DNA of 64,000 nucleotides from a bacterium (GCA_015075175.1 JABTUV010000004.1:369039-433038), one strand, 5' to 3'; shown: positions 1 through 11,885, counted from the stretch's first letter. The notes: generated by a model not told the origin, from the sequence alone. Numbers and translations: made by a program.

Positions 1-1
1 T

Positions 2-2536
<2,535 letters not shown>

Positions 2537-2547
2537 CAGCTGGGGAC

Positions 2548-2612
2548 AGTCACCGATTTCCGCCGTGAGGCCCCGCGAAAAAAGCAAGTTCTCCCTGCGG
2601 AAATCGGTGACT
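2548..2612. repeat. 16-bp perfect inverted repeat between carB and xylA
   Basis: Arms at 2548-2563 and 2597-2612 (AGTCACCGATTTCCGC and its complement) enclose a 33-base loop. It lies 12 bases after the carB stop and before the convergent xylA end. It could act as a transcription terminator for both genes, but no clear U-tract follows. The flanking TGGGGACAGTCACC-type sequence resembles REP-like elements common in genomes with REP-associated transposases; that link is inference. Confidence 0.5.
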
Positions 2613-2664
2613 TTCACGCCCATGCCGGTCGTCCGGCGGAAATGGGCGACCGTCCCGGGCTGGG

Positions 2665-3978
2665 CTAGCCGAAGATGGCGGCGTTGAGCAGGTTCTCCAG
2701 CATCTCCTGGCGCCCGCTCTCGACCTTGGGTTCGCCGTGCGCCAGCGTATAGGCCTCCAACTCGCGAAAGCCCAGCCGGTTCTTCTCGATTTCCTGGCCC
2801 AGCCCCTTGTCCCAACCGATGTAGCGCGCCTTCTTGAATTTCTCGAACTTGCCCTCCTTCAACAGGCGCGCGGCGGCTTTCAGCCCCAACGCGAAGGCGT
2901 CCATGCCGCCGATGTGCGCGTGAAAGAGATCGACCGGCTCAATCGACTGCCGCCGCACCTTGGCGTCGAAGTTCAACCCGCCCGTCGTGAAGCCGCCCGC
3001 GCGCAGGATGGTGTACATCGCCAGCGTGGTGTCGTATACGTCGGTAGGAAACTGATCCGTGTCCCAACCCAATAGGAGATCGCCGCGGTTGGCATCGACC
3101 GAGCCTAAGAGTCCCACCGCGGCGGCATACTCCAGTTCATGCTGGAAGCTGTGCCCCGCCAAAGTGCCGTGATTGGCCTCCAGGTTGAACTTGAAGTGGT
3201 CGACCAGGTCGTTTTGCAGGAGAAATGCGTGGCAAGCGGCCGCGTCGAAGTCGTATTGATGCTTGGTCGGCTCCTTGGGCTTGGGCTCGATGTACAACTG
3301 GCCCGCAAAACCGATCGATTTTTTATAGTCCACGGCCATGTGGAGAAAGCGCGCCAGATGGTCCAGCTCGCGCTTCATGTCGGTGTTCAGGAGCGTCTCG
3401 TAGCCCTCGCGGCCACCCCAGAAGACGTAACCGCCGCCGCCCAGCTCGTGCGTGATTTCCATCGCCTTCTTGACCTGGCTGGCGGCGTAGGCGAACACCT
3501 CGGGCCAGGGACTGGTCGCCGCGCCCGCCATGAAGCGGCGATGGGAAAAGAGGTTGGACGTACCCCAGAGCAGCGACACGTCGTGGTCCTTCTGCAGCTG
3601 CCTGGCCAGCTTCACCATCTTGTCCAGGCGCCGGTTGGTCTCGGCCAGCGTCTCGGCCTCGGGCGCGATGTCCCGGTCGTGAAAACACCAGAAGGAAACG
3701 CCCAGCTTGGAGAAGAACTCGAAGGCCGCGCGCAGCGTCATTTGACCGCCGCCTGCATGGGATCGCTGGAAGCATGGTAGGCGCGGATCATCGTCCGGCC
3801 AGAGGGATCGGCACCCAACCCCTTGAAGGTGTGCCAATAGCAACGGCGAAACGAAAATGGTCGGCCATTTTCTTGCCCAGCACCTTCCTTGGGATTATAA
3901 TGCGGCTTGAAGGCGAGCGGATTCCGGCTGTCGGCCCCTCGTAGCGGATGGGTTTGACCTCGGGAAGAAAGCGCGCAT
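2665..3978 (-). CDS. xylA: Xylose isomerase, frame-broken in the first ~90 codons
   Basis: Interconverts D-xylose and D-xylulose (also glucose/fructose) using two divalent metals. The long intact part holds the family motifs [63 protein letters not shown] and [10 protein letters not shown], so the metal and active-site residues are present. The N-terminus is spread over three frames: RYEGP, then [13 protein letters not shown], then [13 protein letters not shown], then [12 protein letters not shown], then TLRAAFEFF. The ATG at 3978 follows AAGGAGG at a good distance. From there to the stop is 1,314 bases, i.e. 437 residues, exactly the usual length, so the shifts (mostly one missing base each) cancel. 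This favours consensus errors over true decay. It lies downstream of the FucI-like gene in the same direction. Confidence 0.9.
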
Positions 3979-4007
3979 GGTTGCAGTGCCTCCTTGTCGC
4001 AAAGCAC

Positions 4008-4129
4008 GTAGCGCCGGCATCATGCCGGCTTGCGGGTCGGCATCCTGCCGACGCGCTTGGCGACTCTCGCGCGTACGCACAAAGCGTGGGGCGGACGCCC
4101 GCCACGCGCCGGCATGATGCCGGCGCTAC
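4008..4129. repeat. 22-bp inverted repeat of the GTAGCGCCGGCATC type
   Basis: Arms at 4008-4029 and 4108-4129 are perfect reverse complements; each arm is itself partly palindromic (GCCGGCATCATGCCGGC). The element lies between the FucI-like gene and xylA. Its right arm overlaps the last codons of the upstream reading frame, so those codons may not be native. It is one of several interspersed palindrome families in this window. Confidence 0.7.
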
Positions 4130-5619
4130 CGTCTCAGCCCACCTCGGCTCTCGGCGCGGCGTGTGTCCGGCGAATGCACCGGCGTGATCCCAGAACATCT
4201 GGCAGAACTCAGCAGATCGCGCCGATGATCGCCGTAAAAGACCACCTGGTGGAAGCCCAGCACGTCGCGGCAGTCCTCGATCCGGTCCATGGCGATCTCG
4301 AAGCTGGTGCGACATCCACCCGCCGGCGGGGTCGCCACGTTCCCTACAACCGTGCCGGTGTCGATGATAAGCTTCTCCGGCCCGTCAAACAACGCCAGCG
4401 TCACCTTCTGCCCCTCTTTCCAGAGTACCTGCATGGAGACGCCGATGTCGGACTCCGAGTGCGAGCGCAGGATGTAAGGCTCCTGCTTCACGTCAAACCC
4501 ATTGAGCCGTGTGCCGCAGGTGCAATGGGCGGCGATGAGAAGGTTCTTGACCGTCTCGGGCACGGGATCGTTCATGAAGCCGGGCTTGTCGAAGAGATAG
4601 CTGACGAGCAGAAGCGAGAGGGCGGCGTTGCGGTCGGCCTCGCAGCCGTAGGTGACGCCATGATCCTGAAAGATGCTGGCGGCCATGCAGGGCGGCGTGG
4701 GCACGACCTTGGTCGACACCATCCCCAGGCAATCGGTCGTGAGCGCATGGCACTGCTCGCGCGCCAGCAGCCGCTTGGCGGTCACGTAGGACCGGGCCGC
4801 GTTCAACAGATCGTCGCGGCTCGGTTCCACCACTTTTTTCGCCCGACGGCGCATGTGCGAGGCGATCTCCTTCATCTCGTCCGTGACCGGCGCCTGGGCG
4901 AAGAGTTCGTGCAATTCGTTGCGAGGAATGTACTGAAGGGTCGTGCCGATGCCCTCCCACTTCTCTTCCTTGCGTTCCTTGCCGGCGACCACGAGCAGGC
5001 GCGTCGCCTCCAACTGCTTCTTGGCGCGGACCATGCGCAGCCCCTGCTCGACGGCGCCCGTATCCAGCGAAGAAATCACGTGCACGCCCGGCCGCCGCGA
5101 CAAGTCCTTCACCTGCCCGGTGAAGGCCATGCCGACGGGCGAAAAAACCAGCGTGGGAACGCCCGCCTCGGCGATCTGTCGCACCCAGCGCCAGACGTAA
5201 ATGTGCTGGATCATCACGAGAACCGCGTCCGGTTTCTCATCCTGCACCTGCCGGACGAACCGTCCCACCGCCTCTTCGTTTTCGAGCGCGGAGCCGAAGG
5301 GCGCCAGCTCGACGCCCACGCGCCGGGCGGCGGCGGCGAAGGTCTCTCCGTATTCCCGCTCCGCCCCGCTGACGTCGTAACTCGTTCCCGGCCACCCGAG
5401 CCAGTAGGGCGGCGGCATGCGCACGATGGCACTGAGCGCGCGCACGCGCGGCCGCGGTCGAAACCGCCCGATGTCGATGTACTCGTCCCATTCACTGCGG
5501 GAGAAAGCGGGGCGCGCGCCCACCAACGTTGCGCCCACGGCCGCGACCGAGGTCGTCGCCAGGAATTCGCGCCGGCCCAGGGCGCATCCACAGCACGCGC
5601 CATGCGAGGGATGTTGCAT
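4126..5619 (-). CDS. Tat-exported L-fucose isomerase-like protein
   Basis: About 497 residues. The N-terminus has a twin-arginine signal (GRREFLATTSVAAVGATL), unusual for a sugar isomerase, which is normally cytoplasmic. The body resembles the FucI/AraA C-terminal family: TDCLGM, a Cys/Glu-rich CEADRNAALSLLL segment and GFHQVVFYGDHRRD near the end. The ATG at 5619 has GGAGG 10 bases upstream. The last ~20 codons run into an interspersed repeat, so the true C-terminus may end earlier after a frameshift. Genes of this kind occur in sugar-catabolic clusters, and here it precedes xylA and is divergent from a sugar ABC transporter. Substrate and catalysis are not established; it could be a non-catalytic or periplasmic homologue. 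Confidence 0.7.
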   Translation of the reverse strand: MQHPSHGACCGCALGRREFLATTSVAAVGATLVGARPAFSRSEWDEYIDIGRFRPRPRVRALSAIVRMPPPYWLGWPGTSYDVSGAEREYGETFAAAARRVGVELAPFGSALENEEAVGRFVRQVQDEKPDAVLVMIQHIYVWRWVRQIAEAGVPTLVFSPVGMAFTGQVKDLSRRPGVHVISSLDTGAVEQGLRMVRAKKQLEATRLLVVAGKERKEEKWEGIGTTLQYIPRNELHELFAQAPVTDEMKEIASHMRRRAKKVVEPSRDDLLNAARSYVTAKRLLAREQCHALTTDCLGMVSTKVVPTPPCMAASIFQDHGVTYGCEADRNAALSLLLVSYLFDKPGFMNDPVPETVKNLLIAAHCTCGTRLNGFDVKQEPYILRSHSESDIGVSMQVLWKEGQKVTLALFDGPEKLIIDTGTVVGNVATPPAGGCRTSFEIAMDRIEDCRDVLGFHQVVFYGDHRRDLLSSARCSGITPVHSPDTRRAESRGGLRR

Positions 5620-5648
5620 GATTTGAGGACCTCCGTGAGAATTGATTC

Positions 5649-5666
5649 ACACTTGTGGACAAGTGT
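5649..5666. promoter_or_regulatory. Operator-like 18-bp palindrome upstream of the FucI-like gene
   Basis: ACACTTGT-GG-ACAAGTGT has perfect 8-base arms and sits 30 bases upstream of the FucI-like start, in the divergent control region. Size and symmetry suit a dimeric repressor such as a LacI or GntR family sugar regulator. No regulator gene is visible nearby, so the binder is unknown. Confidence 0.5.
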
Positions 5667-5787
5667 TGCTTCCAAGTCAAGACAAACGTGATAATGTATC
5701 GTGTACGCCTCGCCGGCGTCGCTTGCAATCGCAATCACGCGGCGGCGCAGGTTCGCGCTGATATTGCGTAACAGTCTCAAAAATCGT

Positions 5788-5828
5788 CGGTTGCCGTGCC
5801 CTCGAGTTGACTAATGACACGGCAACCG
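5788..5828 (+). promoter_or_regulatory. Inverted repeat around a TTGACT box upstream of the ABC transporter
   Basis: Arms CGGTTGCCGTG (5788-5798) and CACGGCAACCG (5818-5828) are perfect complements. The 19-base spacer contains TTGACT (5807-5812), a plausible -35 box for the rightward operon. A repressor bound to the repeat would occlude it. The -10 box is not clear: TGCTAT at 5834-5839 is too far for ideal spacing. Confidence 0.4.
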
Positions 5829-5895
5829 GATTGTGCTATCTGCAAAGATAATATCATTGTATCTAATGTACTCCGGCGGGAGGTCCGCGTCTACC

Positions 5896-6897
5896 ATGAA
5901 CTGCTCGAAACAGGCTACGTTGTCCATGGTCCTGGCCGCATGTATCTTGAGTTGCCAGGACCCCTCCGGCGTCGCGCCGGCCCCCGGCCAACCGACCCCC
6001 GTGCGCGACGTGTCGAGTCAGCTCTATATCGAGGTGTCCATGCTTGGGGGACTGGATTACTTCTACGACCACAAGATGGGCATGGAAATGGCCGGCAAGG
6101 CGCTGGGCGTGCGCACGGAGTACGTCGGACCGGCCGAGTACGACATGGCGGCCATGGTCACCGCCTTCGAGCAGGCCATCGCCAAACGTCCGGCGGGCCT
6201 GGTCGTGGTGGGATTTGAGCCGTCGCTGAATGCCCTGGTCGACAAGGCGGTGGATCGCGGCATCCCCGTGGTCACGGTAGATGCGGACCTGCCCGGCAGC
6301 AGGCGCATCGCCTTTGTGGGCACGGGCAATCGGCAGGCGGGACTGGCGGGCGGCCGGAAACTGGCGGAGATGCTGGGGACGGGGCAGGTCGCCATCATGA
6401 CCAAGCCGGGGCAGTCCAACCTGGAGGAGCGCGTGCAAGGCTACCGCGACGCCTTTGCCGAGCATCCGGGAATCGAGATCGTGCAGGTCGTGGATACGCA
6501 GTCGGACCCGAACGTGGCGGCTTCGGCGGCGGCGGCGATGCTGCAAAAGTTCCCCGATCTGGCCGCGATCGCCTGCGTGGAAGCGGCGGGAGGCAGCGGC
6601 GCCGCCATGGCCGTCAAGGAGGCCGGCAAGGCCGGCCTTGTCAAGATCATCGCCATGGATCGCGATAACGCCGTCCTGGAGCAGATCAAACGCGGCGTCA
6701 TCTCTGCCACGGTCGTGCAGCAGACCGCCCTCATGCCCTTCTACGCCGTGCAGATTCTTTACAACCTCAACAACCATAGTTTGCCGATCACGACCGACAA
6801 CCGGCTGGCGCGCGTCTCCGGCGTTCCCGCGGTGGTCGATACCGGCGTGGTCCTCGTAGATGCGAGCAATTGCGAATTCTTCATGCGAAAGCAGTAG
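5896..6897 (+). CDS. Sugar ABC transporter substrate-binding lipoprotein (CUT2/ribose type)
   Basis: A periplasmic-binding-protein-like I domain (Peripla_BP_4) that captures a monosaccharide and delivers it to the ATPase/permease encoded just downstream. The start at 5896 is preferred over upstream starts because GGGAGG precedes it and it gives a lipoprotein signal with the lipobox ILSC, so the protein should be membrane-anchored. The fold is supported by GLVVVGFEPSLNALVDKA, IPVVTVDADLPGS and KIIAMDRDNAVLEQIKRG. The gap to the ATPase gene is only 3 bases, so they are co-transcribed. The sugar is not readable from sequence; xylose or a related sugar is suggested by the divergent xylA and FucI-like genes. 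Confidence 0.88.
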   Translation: MNCSKQATLSMVLAACILSCQDPSGVAPAPGQPTPVRDVSSQLYIEVSMLGGLDYFYDHKMGMEMAGKALGVRTEYVGPAEYDMAAMVTAFEQAIAKRPAGLVVVGFEPSLNALVDKAVDRGIPVVTVDADLPGSRRIAFVGTGNRQAGLAGGRKLAEMLGTGQVAIMTKPGQSNLEERVQGYRDAFAEHPGIEIVQVVDTQSDPNVAASAAAAMLQKFPDLAAIACVEAAGGSGAAMAVKEAGKAGLVKIIAMDRDNAVLEQIKRGVISATVVQQTALMPFYAVQILYNLNNHSLPITTDNRLARVSGVPAVVDTGVVLVDASNCEFFMRKQ

Positions 6898-6900
6898 TCC

Positions 6901-8406
6901 ATGGGCGAGACGCTCCTGTCGGTTCGCGGCGTGACGCGGCGCTTTCCCGGAGTGCGGGCGCTGGATCACGTCGATCTCGAAGTTCGAACCGGCGAAGTGC
7001 ACGCGCTGGTCGGCGAAAACGGCGCCGGCAAGAGCACCTTGATGAACATCCTGGGCGGGGTACTCTCGCCCGACGAGGGACGCATCGAACTGGCGGGACG
7101 ACCGGTGCGTTTTCACGACGCGCACGAGGCCGGCCAGGCGGGCGTCGCCGTCGTTTTTCAGGAGCTGTCGCTGGTTCCCAATCTCTCCATCGCGGAAAAC
7201 ATCTTCGCCAACCGGCAACCCACACTTGCCGGTGGCTTTGTGCATCGCGCCCGACTGGAAGCCGACGCGCAACGCCTCCTGGAGCTCTTTCAGCTTGCGC
7301 TGCCGCCGGGCCGGCTGGTCAAGCATCTATCCCCCGCGCACGCCCAGCTGGTCGAAATCCTCAAGGCGATCTCGCAGCGCCCGCGCCTCCTGATCCTGGA
7401 TGAGCCTACCTCGTCCCTCTCCGGCGTCGAGACGCAGCTTCTCTTCGACAACATCCGGCGCATGAAGTTGGAGGGAGTCTCCATCATCTATATTTCCCAC
7501 CACCTGCCCGAGGTGTTCGCCGTGGCCGACCGCGTGACCGTGTTGCGGGACGGCCGGCGCGTGGCCACGCGCGAGGTAAGCGAGGTGGACGAGGAGACGC
7601 TGGTGCGACTGATGGTGGGGCGCGAGTTGTCCAACGTGTACGGGCGGCGCGAGGGGGAGATCGGAGAGGAACTCCTGCGCGTGGAGGGCGCGACGCGCGA
7701 GCCGGCCTTTCGCGACGTGACCTTCTCGCTGCGACGCGGCGAGATCGTCGGCTTGGCGGGCCTCGTCGGCGCCGGCCGCACCGAACTGGGACGCGCCATC
7801 TTCGCGCTGGAGCGATGGCAGAAGGGCGAACTGTATCTTGAGGGACGGCGCCTCTCCCTCCGTGACGCGCACCAGGCCATCGCCCACCACGTGGGATACC
7901 TGACGGAGGATCGCAAGGCGCAGGGGCTGTTTCCCCGCATGAGCGTGCGCGACAACGTGATCGCGCCCAGCCTGTCGCGCTTCGCGCGCCGGTTGGGATG
8001 GATGAGCGACCGCGCCGCCACGCGCTTCGCGGAGGAATGCCGCGGGATGCTGTCCATCGCCACGCCCAGCGTGCTGCGGCGCGTCGCCCATCTCTCCGGC
8101 GGCAACCAGCAGAAGGTGCTCTTTTCCGCCTGGACGGGCATCGCCCCGCGCGTCCTGATCGTGGACGAACCGACGCGCGGCGTGGACGTGGGCGCGCGCA
8201 GCGACCTCTACGCTTATCTCAGGCGGCTGGCCGGATCGGGCGTGGGGATTCTGCTCATCTCTTCAGACCTCTTGGAGATTCTCGGCCTTTCGGACCGTAT
8301 CCTGGTAATGCGGGAGGGGCGGCTGGTAGCCGAGTTTGGGCGCGAGGAGGCCGGCGAGGAGGCCATCATCGCCGCCGCCACGGGCGTGACCGCGGCGGCA
8401 TCGTAA
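6901..8406 (+). CDS. Sugar ABC transporter ATP-binding protein, two fused ATPase domains (RbsA/XylG type)
   Basis: 501 residues with two tandem ABC domains, the architecture of CUT2 importers. Domain 1 has Walker A GENGAGKST and Walker B LLILDEPTSSLS. Domain 2 has LSGGNQQKV and VLIVDEPTRGVDVGAR, with the usual degenerate second Walker A (GLVGAGRTELG). It energises uptake at the inner membrane with the permease encoded at 8549. Length is normal for the family and the frame is intact. Named by family only, because ribose, xylose and galactose members cannot be separated by eye. Confidence 0.92.
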   Translation: MGETLLSVRGVTRRFPGVRALDHVDLEVRTGEVHALVGENGAGKSTLMNILGGVLSPDEGRIELAGRPVRFHDAHEAGQAGVAVVFQELSLVPNLSIAENIFANRQPTLAGGFVHRARLEADAQRLLELFQLALPPGRLVKHLSPAHAQLVEILKAISQRPRLLILDEPTSSLSGVETQLLFDNIRRMKLEGVSIIYISHHLPEVFAVADRVTVLRDGRRVATREVSEVDEETLVRLMVGRELSNVYGRREGEIGEELLRVEGATREPAFRDVTFSLRRGEIVGLAGLVGAGRTELGRAIFALERWQKGELYLEGRRLSLRDAHQAIAHHVGYLTEDRKAQGLFPRMSVRDNVIAPSLSRFARRLGWMSDRAATRFAEECRGMLSIATPSVLRRVAHLSGGNQQKVLFSAWTGIAPRVLIVDEPTRGVDVGARSDLYAYLRRLAGSGVGILLISSDLLEILGLSDRILVMREGRLVAEFGREEAGEEAIIAAATGVTAAAS

Positions 8407-8516
8407 AAGCGGTCTGGGCAGCCGCAAGAGGCAGGACTGAAAGCCCTGAACAACTGCGAAGCCGCGTGTCGAAGGGCGGCTTGGATGCTGAGGACTTTCT
8501 TGATACGGCTTCGACT

Positions 8517-8535
8517 CCCCCCTTGACAAGGGGGG
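8517..8535 (+). promoter_or_regulatory. GC hairpin in the ATPase-permease gap
   Basis: CCCCCCTT-GAC-AAGGGGGG forms an 8-bp stem with a 3-base loop, ending 13 bases before the permease ATG at 8549 and overlapping its Shine-Dalgarno region. It could damp permease translation or protect mRNA 3' ends. The 142-base gap inside an otherwise tight operon is notable. It may also be an interspersed repeat, since the motif is common in other genomes. Confidence 0.45.
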
Positions 8536-8548
8536 GTGGGGAGGATAA

Positions 8549-9523
8549 ATGGGCGAGACTACCAGTCACGTAGCAAGGCTATTGCGGCGCCTGACGGACT
8601 TCCGCGAGTTCATGCTGCTCGTAATCATCATCGGCGCGTGCGTCGGTCTGGCGTTGCGCTCGCCGGTGTTTCTGACCGTGGACAACCTGTTGGCCGTCCT
8701 GCTGTCGGTCTCCATCGAGAGCATCGTGGCCATCGGCATGACGATTCTGCTCGTGTCCGGCGGCTTCGACCTGTCGGTGGGTTCCGCGGTCGCGCTTTCC
8801 GGAGCGGCGGCGGCCATGGCCCTGACCGCCGGCTGGCCCGTGCCGTTGGCGGTCGGAACCGGCCTCGGCGTGGGCGCGCTGGGCGGCTTCTGCAACGGCA
8901 TCGTCATCGCCTGGCTGCGCATCAACCCCTTCATCACCACCCTGGCCATGATGCAGATTCTTCGCGGCCTGCTTTTGGCCATCACCAAGGGCAAGAACAT
9001 CTCCGGCCTGCCCGACTCCTTCAACATGATCGGGCAGGGCGCCCTGTGGGGGATTCAGTATCCCATCATCATCGCGCTGGTCCTGATTCTGATCGGCGAC
9101 GTGTTCCTACGATACTCCCGCTTCTTTCGGCAGAACTATTACATCGGCGGCAATGAGCGGGCGGCGATTCTCTCGGGCATCCGCGTCAACCGCATGAAGA
9201 TTTTCAACTACACGCTGACGGGGCTTCTGGCGGGACTGGCGGGCGTGATCATGACCGCGCGGCTGGGCTCGGCGACCGTGACCGCGGGCGCCTACCTGGA
9301 GCTGCGCGTCATCTCCGCCGTCATCATCGGCGGCGCCAGCCTGGCCGGCGGCGAGGGTACCGTGCTGGGCGCGTTCCTGGGATCGCTGCTCATGGCCTTG
9401 ATCGTCAATGCGCTCACGCTCCTGGGCATCGACATCTACTGGAACACCCTCGTGATCGGCTCCACGCTGCTCATCGCCGTGCTGATCGACACGCTGGGAA
9501 AGGCGCGCCAGGGGCAACTATGA
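8549..9523 (+). CDS. Sugar ABC transporter permease (RbsC/BPD_transp_2 type)
   Basis: 324-residue membrane protein with about 8-10 hydrophobic helices, forming the translocation channel of the CUT2 transporter. Family marks include LLVSGGFDLSVGS near residue 70, AWLRINPFITTLAMM, and GGASLAGGEGTVLGAFLG near the C-terminus. GGGAGG precedes the ATG at a good distance. It follows the ATPase in the same operon and is the last transport gene; a UroD-family gene follows in the same direction after about 210 bases. Confidence 0.92.
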   Translation: MGETTSHVARLLRRLTDFREFMLLVIIIGACVGLALRSPVFLTVDNLLAVLLSVSIESIVAIGMTILLVSGGFDLSVGSAVALSGAAAAMALTAGWPVPLAVGTGLGVGALGGFCNGIVIAWLRINPFITTLAMMQILRGLLLAITKGKNISGLPDSFNMIGQGALWGIQYPIIIALVLILIGDVFLRYSRFFRQNYYIGGNERAAILSGIRVNRMKIFNYTLTGLLAGLAGVIMTARLGSATVTAGAYLELRVISAVIIGGASLAGGEGTVLGAFLGSLLMALIVNALTLLGIDIYWNTLVIGSTLLIAVLIDTLGKARQGQL

Positions 9524-9735
9524 GGCAGAGCCGCGCCCGGAAAGGTCCCAGTGAACAACCGTCTTCTCGATACGCGGCCCGAGGTTACAGCTCAGCGAAA
9601 GCAGGGTGATGCGCCGGGCCGCTACCCCTCGATACGCCCTCTGGGCTACTCGGGGGACGCCTCGAAGACTCGGTTTTCGTTTTTCTGCTATTCTTTAAAG
9701 GGGTGCGGCATCGAACCCGGGAAAGGACCTGCATC

Positions 9736-10905
9736 ATGACTTGGACATCGTACCAGCGTGTCAAGGCCGCGCTGGAACACCGCGAGCCGGACCGCGTGCC
9801 CTTCGACCTGGGCGGCTCCGTGCTTACCGGCATGAACCGCGTCGCCTACAAGAACCTGCGCGAGTACCTGGGACTGCCGGAGGTGGAAATCCGCATCTAC
9901 GATCCCATCCAGCAACTGGCGCACATCGACCAGGACGTGCTGGATCGCCTGCTCGTGGACGTGCGGCCGGTTGATCCCGATCCGCCCGCTCGCGCGCCGC
10001 TGGCCACGCCCGTCGTCAACGAGGGAGATTACTACGCTTTCACGGACGAGTGGGGCATCACCTGGAAGATGCCGGTCGAGGGTGGATTCTACTTCGACAT
10101 GCGGGGGCATCCGCTGGCGGGATCGGACGTGACGGTCGCCGACGTCGAGCGGCATCCCTGGCCCGATCCGGTCGATCCCGCGCGCTTCGCCACCATGAAG
10201 GTGCGCGCCGACCGCTTCGTTTACGAAGAGAAGAAGGCCTACATCCTGGGACGCAACGCGGCGGGCATCCTGGAGATCGCCCTGTGGATGCGCGGCTTCG
10301 AGGACTTCTTCTGCGATCTCCATCTCAACCCGCCGCTGGCGGAGGCGATCCTGGAGAAAGTCACCGAAATCAAGATGCGCTACTGGCAGCGGGCGCTGGA
10401 GACGGTCGGCGAAAACGTGATGATCGTCTCGGAGGCCGACGACATCGCCACGCAGCGCAGCCTCTTGATCTCGCCCGAGATGTACGAGCGCTACGTGGCC
10501 GCGCGACACCGGCGACTCTTTGAGCACATCAAGAAAACGGCGCGCGCGCGCGTCTATATTTTCTATCACTCCTGCGGCGCGGTGAAGGACATGATCCCGC
10601 AGTTGATCGACGAGGGCATCGAGATTCTCAACCCGGTGCAAGTGAGCGCGGGAGGCATGGACACGCGGGCGCTGAAACGCGAGTTCGGCCGGGACATCAC
10701 GTTCTGGGGCGGCGGCGTGGATACCCAGCGCGTCCTGCCCTTCGGGACTCCCGAGGAAGTGAAGGCGGAAGTCAAGCGGCGCATTGAAGACTTGGCGCCG
10801 GGCGGCGGATTCGTCTTCAATACGGTCCACAACGTGCAGGGCGACGTGCCCCCACGCAACTACATGGCCATGTGGGAGGCGCTCTTGGAGTACGGCCTCT
10901 ATTGA
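9736..10905 (+). CDS. Uroporphyrinogen decarboxylase-family protein (probable methyltransferase or sugar-linked UroD homologue)
   Basis: 389 residues of the URO-D superfamily, which includes true HemE and the MtaA/CmuA corrinoid methyltransferases. Visible are FDLGGSVLTGMNR, a YHSCG motif matching the zinc-binding Cys/His type of the methyltransferase branch, and the C-terminal VFNTVHNVQGDVPP, which is common in UroD-like proteins near sugar genes. HemE-type decarboxylation is unlikely. The ATG at 9736 is chosen because GAAAGGA precedes it; an upstream start would add a poorly conserved tail. The upstream 180 bases hold a small AT-rich patch (TGCTATTCTTTAAA) that could be a promoter. Exact reaction unknown. 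Confidence 0.8.
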   Translation: MTWTSYQRVKAALEHREPDRVPFDLGGSVLTGMNRVAYKNLREYLGLPEVEIRIYDPIQQLAHIDQDVLDRLLVDVRPVDPDPPARAPLATPVVNEGDYYAFTDEWGITWKMPVEGGFYFDMRGHPLAGSDVTVADVERHPWPDPVDPARFATMKVRADRFVYEEKKAYILGRNAAGILEIALWMRGFEDFFCDLHLNPPLAEAILEKVTEIKMRYWQRALETVGENVMIVSEADDIATQRSLLISPEMYERYVAARHRRLFEHIKKTARARVYIFYHSCGAVKDMIPQLIDEGIEILNPVQVSAGGMDTRALKREFGRDITFWGGGVDTQRVLPFGTPEEVKAEVKRRIEDLAPGGGFVFNTVHNVQGDVPPRNYMAMWEALLEYGLY

Positions 10906-10912
10906 GGCCGAA

Positions 10913-11398
10913 TCAGCGGCGCGCGCGCCGCCGGCGCGTCGCGCGTCGCCGGCCCCTTCCACCGCGCCGCGCAGGACCAGCCAGCCCGGCCAGCTGCTCC
11001 TGCACCTCGCGCCGACTCTTGGTCCGCAGCTCCATCAGCCGCTCGCGCGTGGTCCCGCGAAACGTCAACGCGCCCTTCTTGTGCTCCCACTGATACACCG
11101 TCTGCGTATTGAGGCCCAAGAGTTTGGCCAGCGCCGCCTGAGAAAGGCCCAGCCGCTTGCGCATTCCCACCACCGCCTTGGCGGTGATGCGCGCGCGGCC
11201 GTCCGCTTCCTGCAACGCTGCGTCGGCCGCCGTGCCCGTCAACACGCCGCTGGTCAGCTTCTGCACCGTCCGCTGCATCCCGGCCAAGGCGCGTTTCTGC
11301 TCCGCCGCCTCCCGCCGCAGCTGGTTCAGCGCCGTCTTGATCTCCTTCCGCGCCAGCCGCTGAACCACCTCCTTTAACACTTTCGCTAGGTTGGGCAT
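10913..11398 (-). CDS. XRE-type helix-turn-helix protein with basic C-terminal tail
   Basis: 161 residues. An N-terminal helical, Lys/Arg/Glu-rich part is followed by an HTH of the Cro/CI type around residues 85-115 (MRKRLGLSQAALAKLLGLNTQTVYQWE). The C-terminus ends in an Arg/Gly/Ala tail (GGRGRRRATRRRRARR) that should bind nucleic acid non-specifically. The gene converges on the UroD-family gene with only 7 bases between them. HTH plus basic tail suggests a DNA-binding regulator or nucleoid-associated protein; targets are unknown. Confidence 0.72.
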   Translation of the reverse strand: MPNLAKVLKEVVQRLARKEIKTALNQLRREAAEQKRALAGMQRTVQKLTSGVLTGTAADAALQEADGRARITAKAVVGMRKRLGLSQAALAKLLGLNTQTVYQWEHKKGALTFRGTTRERLMELRTKSRREVQEQLAGLAGPARRGGRGRRRATRRRRARR

Positions 11399-11885
11399 GA
11401 TGTTTGTCCTTTGCCGTGTAGGATGTAGGTAGTTAGACAGTAGTTTGTGAAATCATACATAACCTCCACGCTTGAGTCAATGACCTGCGTCACAATTCTC
11501 GATAGGGACAGGGAGAACCTGCGGCAGCGTCGGGGCGGTGCTGGAGGCGCGCCGACAGCCGCTCGGCAAGTACACACAGAAGGATGCCGGAATTGCTGCA
11601 GTACGAAATCCGGCTGCGGAGATTTTTCTCGGCAATCCCTCGCCTCGCGCTTTCTTGACGGCAATCAGAAAGACGAGCTTGGTGGGAGCGCCCGACATGC
11701 CTCCGCCTTGACATCGCACCGCCCTCCGACCCGACGCGACAAACAAAAGCGCAGGGGGTGAGCGCAATTCGCTTGACACCGAGGCAGGTTTATCCCTACA
11801 TTTCCCTCACTATTAAGTCCCGAGGGACGATGCCCTGAGGTTAAGGCCAAGCCCAATAAACAAGCACAATCAGCAGGCTGGTTGA
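11399..11885. other. Intergenic region with riboswitch promoter
   Basis: No convincing gene. The left part (11400-11500) is AT-richer and should hold the leftward promoter of the HTH gene. Rightwards, TTGACA at 11773-11778 and TACATT at 11797-11802 with an 18-base spacer form a plausible sigma-70 promoter for the glycine riboswitch and gcv operon. Open frames here on both strands have poor composition and no recognisable motif. Confidence 0.55.

Noticed and set aside
4030-5691. Long open frame on the plus strand opposite the FucI-like gene
   Set aside because: Antisense of a conserved gene, with Arg/His-rich composition and no motif; a GC-rich shadow.
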